From contig CALLXO010000257.1 in NCBI GenBank assembly GCA_937875645.1, positions 1-5,205 of the forward strand: a DNA stretch of 5,205 nucleotides. The letters are read 5' to 3'. Position 1 is the first letter of the stretch, and the number at the start of each line of letters is the position of its first letter. Source of the DNA: an uncultured Clostridia bacterium. GTDB lineage: Bacteria; Bacillota; Clostridia; Christensenellales; CAG-314. A program made the position numbers and the translations under genes. The notes beneath the pieces are model-generated. The model was not told the DNA's origin, did no database searches, and saw nothing but the letters and a program-made list of their open reading frames with translations. This document shows, piece after piece, positions 4,430-5,205 of this stretch.

Positions 4430-5205
4430 TTAAGCTTCTTTTTCCGCTAAGAATTTTTTGGCGTCTTCTATTATTTTTGTAACACTGGTTGGCGGTACTT
4501 CCTCATAGCGGGTAAACTCTGTAGTATATATACCTCTGCCTTGCGTCATACTGCGTAAATCCGTCGCATATTTGGTGATTTCACCCAAGGGGCATTCAGC
4601 ATTTATTATCTGTTTTCCGTTTTGCGCTTCCATACCTAATACTCTGCCACGGCGTTTGTTTAAATCGCCTAAAATGTCTCCCATAAAACTTTCGGGAACA
4701 GAAATTTTAAGAGTGTAAATAGGTTCGAGTAAAACGGGGTTTGCTTTTGGAATACCGTCATTGTATGCTAATTTTGCCGCCGATACAAAGGCAATTTCCT
4801 TTGAGTCAACAGGGTGGTATTTTCCGTCAAACAGTGTGCATTTTAAATTGACCATGGGATAGCCAGCGAGTACGCCGGTTTTAATAGCTTCTTTCAGTCC
4901 TTTTTCGACAGCAGGTATAAACTGTCGGGGGACCGCTCCGCCCACTACGGCGTCTACAAATTCAAACTCACCGTCGTTTGCGCCTGGCTCAAACTTAATC
5001 ATACACACGCCAAATTGACCTGCGCCGCCTGATTGTTTTTTATGCTTGCCTTCCGCTTCCGACGTTTTTTTAATAGTCTCACGGTAAGCTATACGCGGTT
5101 CCTTCAAAATAGCTTCCACACCAAATTTGTTTTTTAATTTGCGGCAAAGAATATCCAACTGAGTCTCGCCCACGCCACATAAAAGCATTTCGTTGGTTTC
5201 GATGT
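4430..5205 (-). CDS. Elongation factor G-like translation GTPase, C-terminal part (5' end beyond window)
   Basis: The minus-strand frame is open from the right edge to TAA at 4430; 257 complete codons are visible, and the internal ATG at 5188 is not the start (ETNE precedes it in frame). EF-G moves tRNA and mRNA through the ribosome using GTP. Visible parts, counted from Met 5188: the end of domain III (CGVGETQLDILCRKLKNKF); domain IV with YRETI (35-39), the tip loop SGGAGQFG (53-60) and KYHPVDSKE with the conserved tip His125; domain V with LLEPIYTLKISVPESFMG, GDLNKRRGRV and ATDLRSMTQGRG. The GTP-binding domain is not in view. The strings GKHKKQSGG and GGAVPRQFIPAVEKG fit the EF-G-like paralogue group (EF-G2, sometimes fusA2) better than canonical fusA, which usually has GKFxRQSGG. 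That subfamily call is from memory and moderate. No rpsL, rpsG or tuf is adjacent on its downstream side. Its terminator follows closely. Confidence 0.93.
   Translation of the reverse strand, partial: IETNEMLLCGVGETQLDILCRKLKNKFGVEAILKEPRIAYRETIKKTSEAEGKHKKQSGGAGQFGVCMIKFEPGANDGEFEFVDAVVGGAVPRQFIPAVEKGLKEAIKTGVLAGYPMVNLKCTLFDGKYHPVDSKEIAFVSAAKLAYNDGIPKANPVLLEPIYTLKISVPESFMGDILGDLNKRRGRVLGMEAQNGKQIINAECPLGEITKYATDLRSMTQGRGIYTTEFTRYEEVPPTSVTKIIEDAKKFLAEKEA

Noticed and set aside
4430..5205. Tetracycline-resistance ribosomal protection protein (Tet(M)-like)
   Set aside because: Domain IV and V strings (QSGGxGQFG, GDLNKRRGRV, YATDLRSMTQGRG) are those of EF-G-type proteins rather than Tet(M).

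Overview
This window looks like core chromosome of a low-GC, Gram-positive-type bacterium, most likely an uncultured Clostridia-like Firmicutes lineage. The basis is the AT-rich sequence, classical TTGAAA/TATAAT promoters, AAGGAGG-type Shine-Dalgarno sites, a ClpC-type (short middle domain) unfoldase and a long-form hibernation factor. No mobile element, CRISPR array, tRNA or rRNA was seen. Species or genus cannot be assigned from this sequence alone.

Layout: bases 1-878 (minus) hold the first 292 codons of the replicative helicase DnaB, which runs off the left edge. A 165-bp intergenic region (879-1043) carries two divergent promoters, one for dnaB and one for a small plus-strand gene of unknown function (1044-1298, 84 aa). 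A bidirectional terminator hairpin (about 1297-1323) separates that gene from the convergent block on its right. That block, all minus strand, is read from right to left: the 3' part of an elongation factor G-like gene (4430-5205, cut by the right edge), its terminator (4393-4418), a new promoter (4322-4350), clpC (1919-4312) and, 32 bp later, long-form hpf (1353-1886). clpC and hpf probably form one transcript ending at the shared terminator.

Functionally, the clpC-hpf unit pairs protein quality control with ribosome hibernation, next to a translocase-family GTPase gene. dnaB belongs to replication and is transcribed separately.

Two points stand out. First, both the 84-aa gene and clpC have a good -10 box ending only 7 or 9 nt before the ATG and no usable Shine-Dalgarno site, so they look leaderless, whereas dnaB and hpf have ordinary ribosome-binding sites. 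Second, the ClpC homologue keeps all ATPase motifs but lacks a recognisable ClpP-docking tripeptide and one of the two glutamates that bind phosphoarginine in B. subtilis ClpC. It also lacks the usual ctsR-mcsA-mcsB neighbours and visible CtsR/CIRCE operators. It may act without ClpP or with a changed partner. No wholly new multi-gene system is evident.
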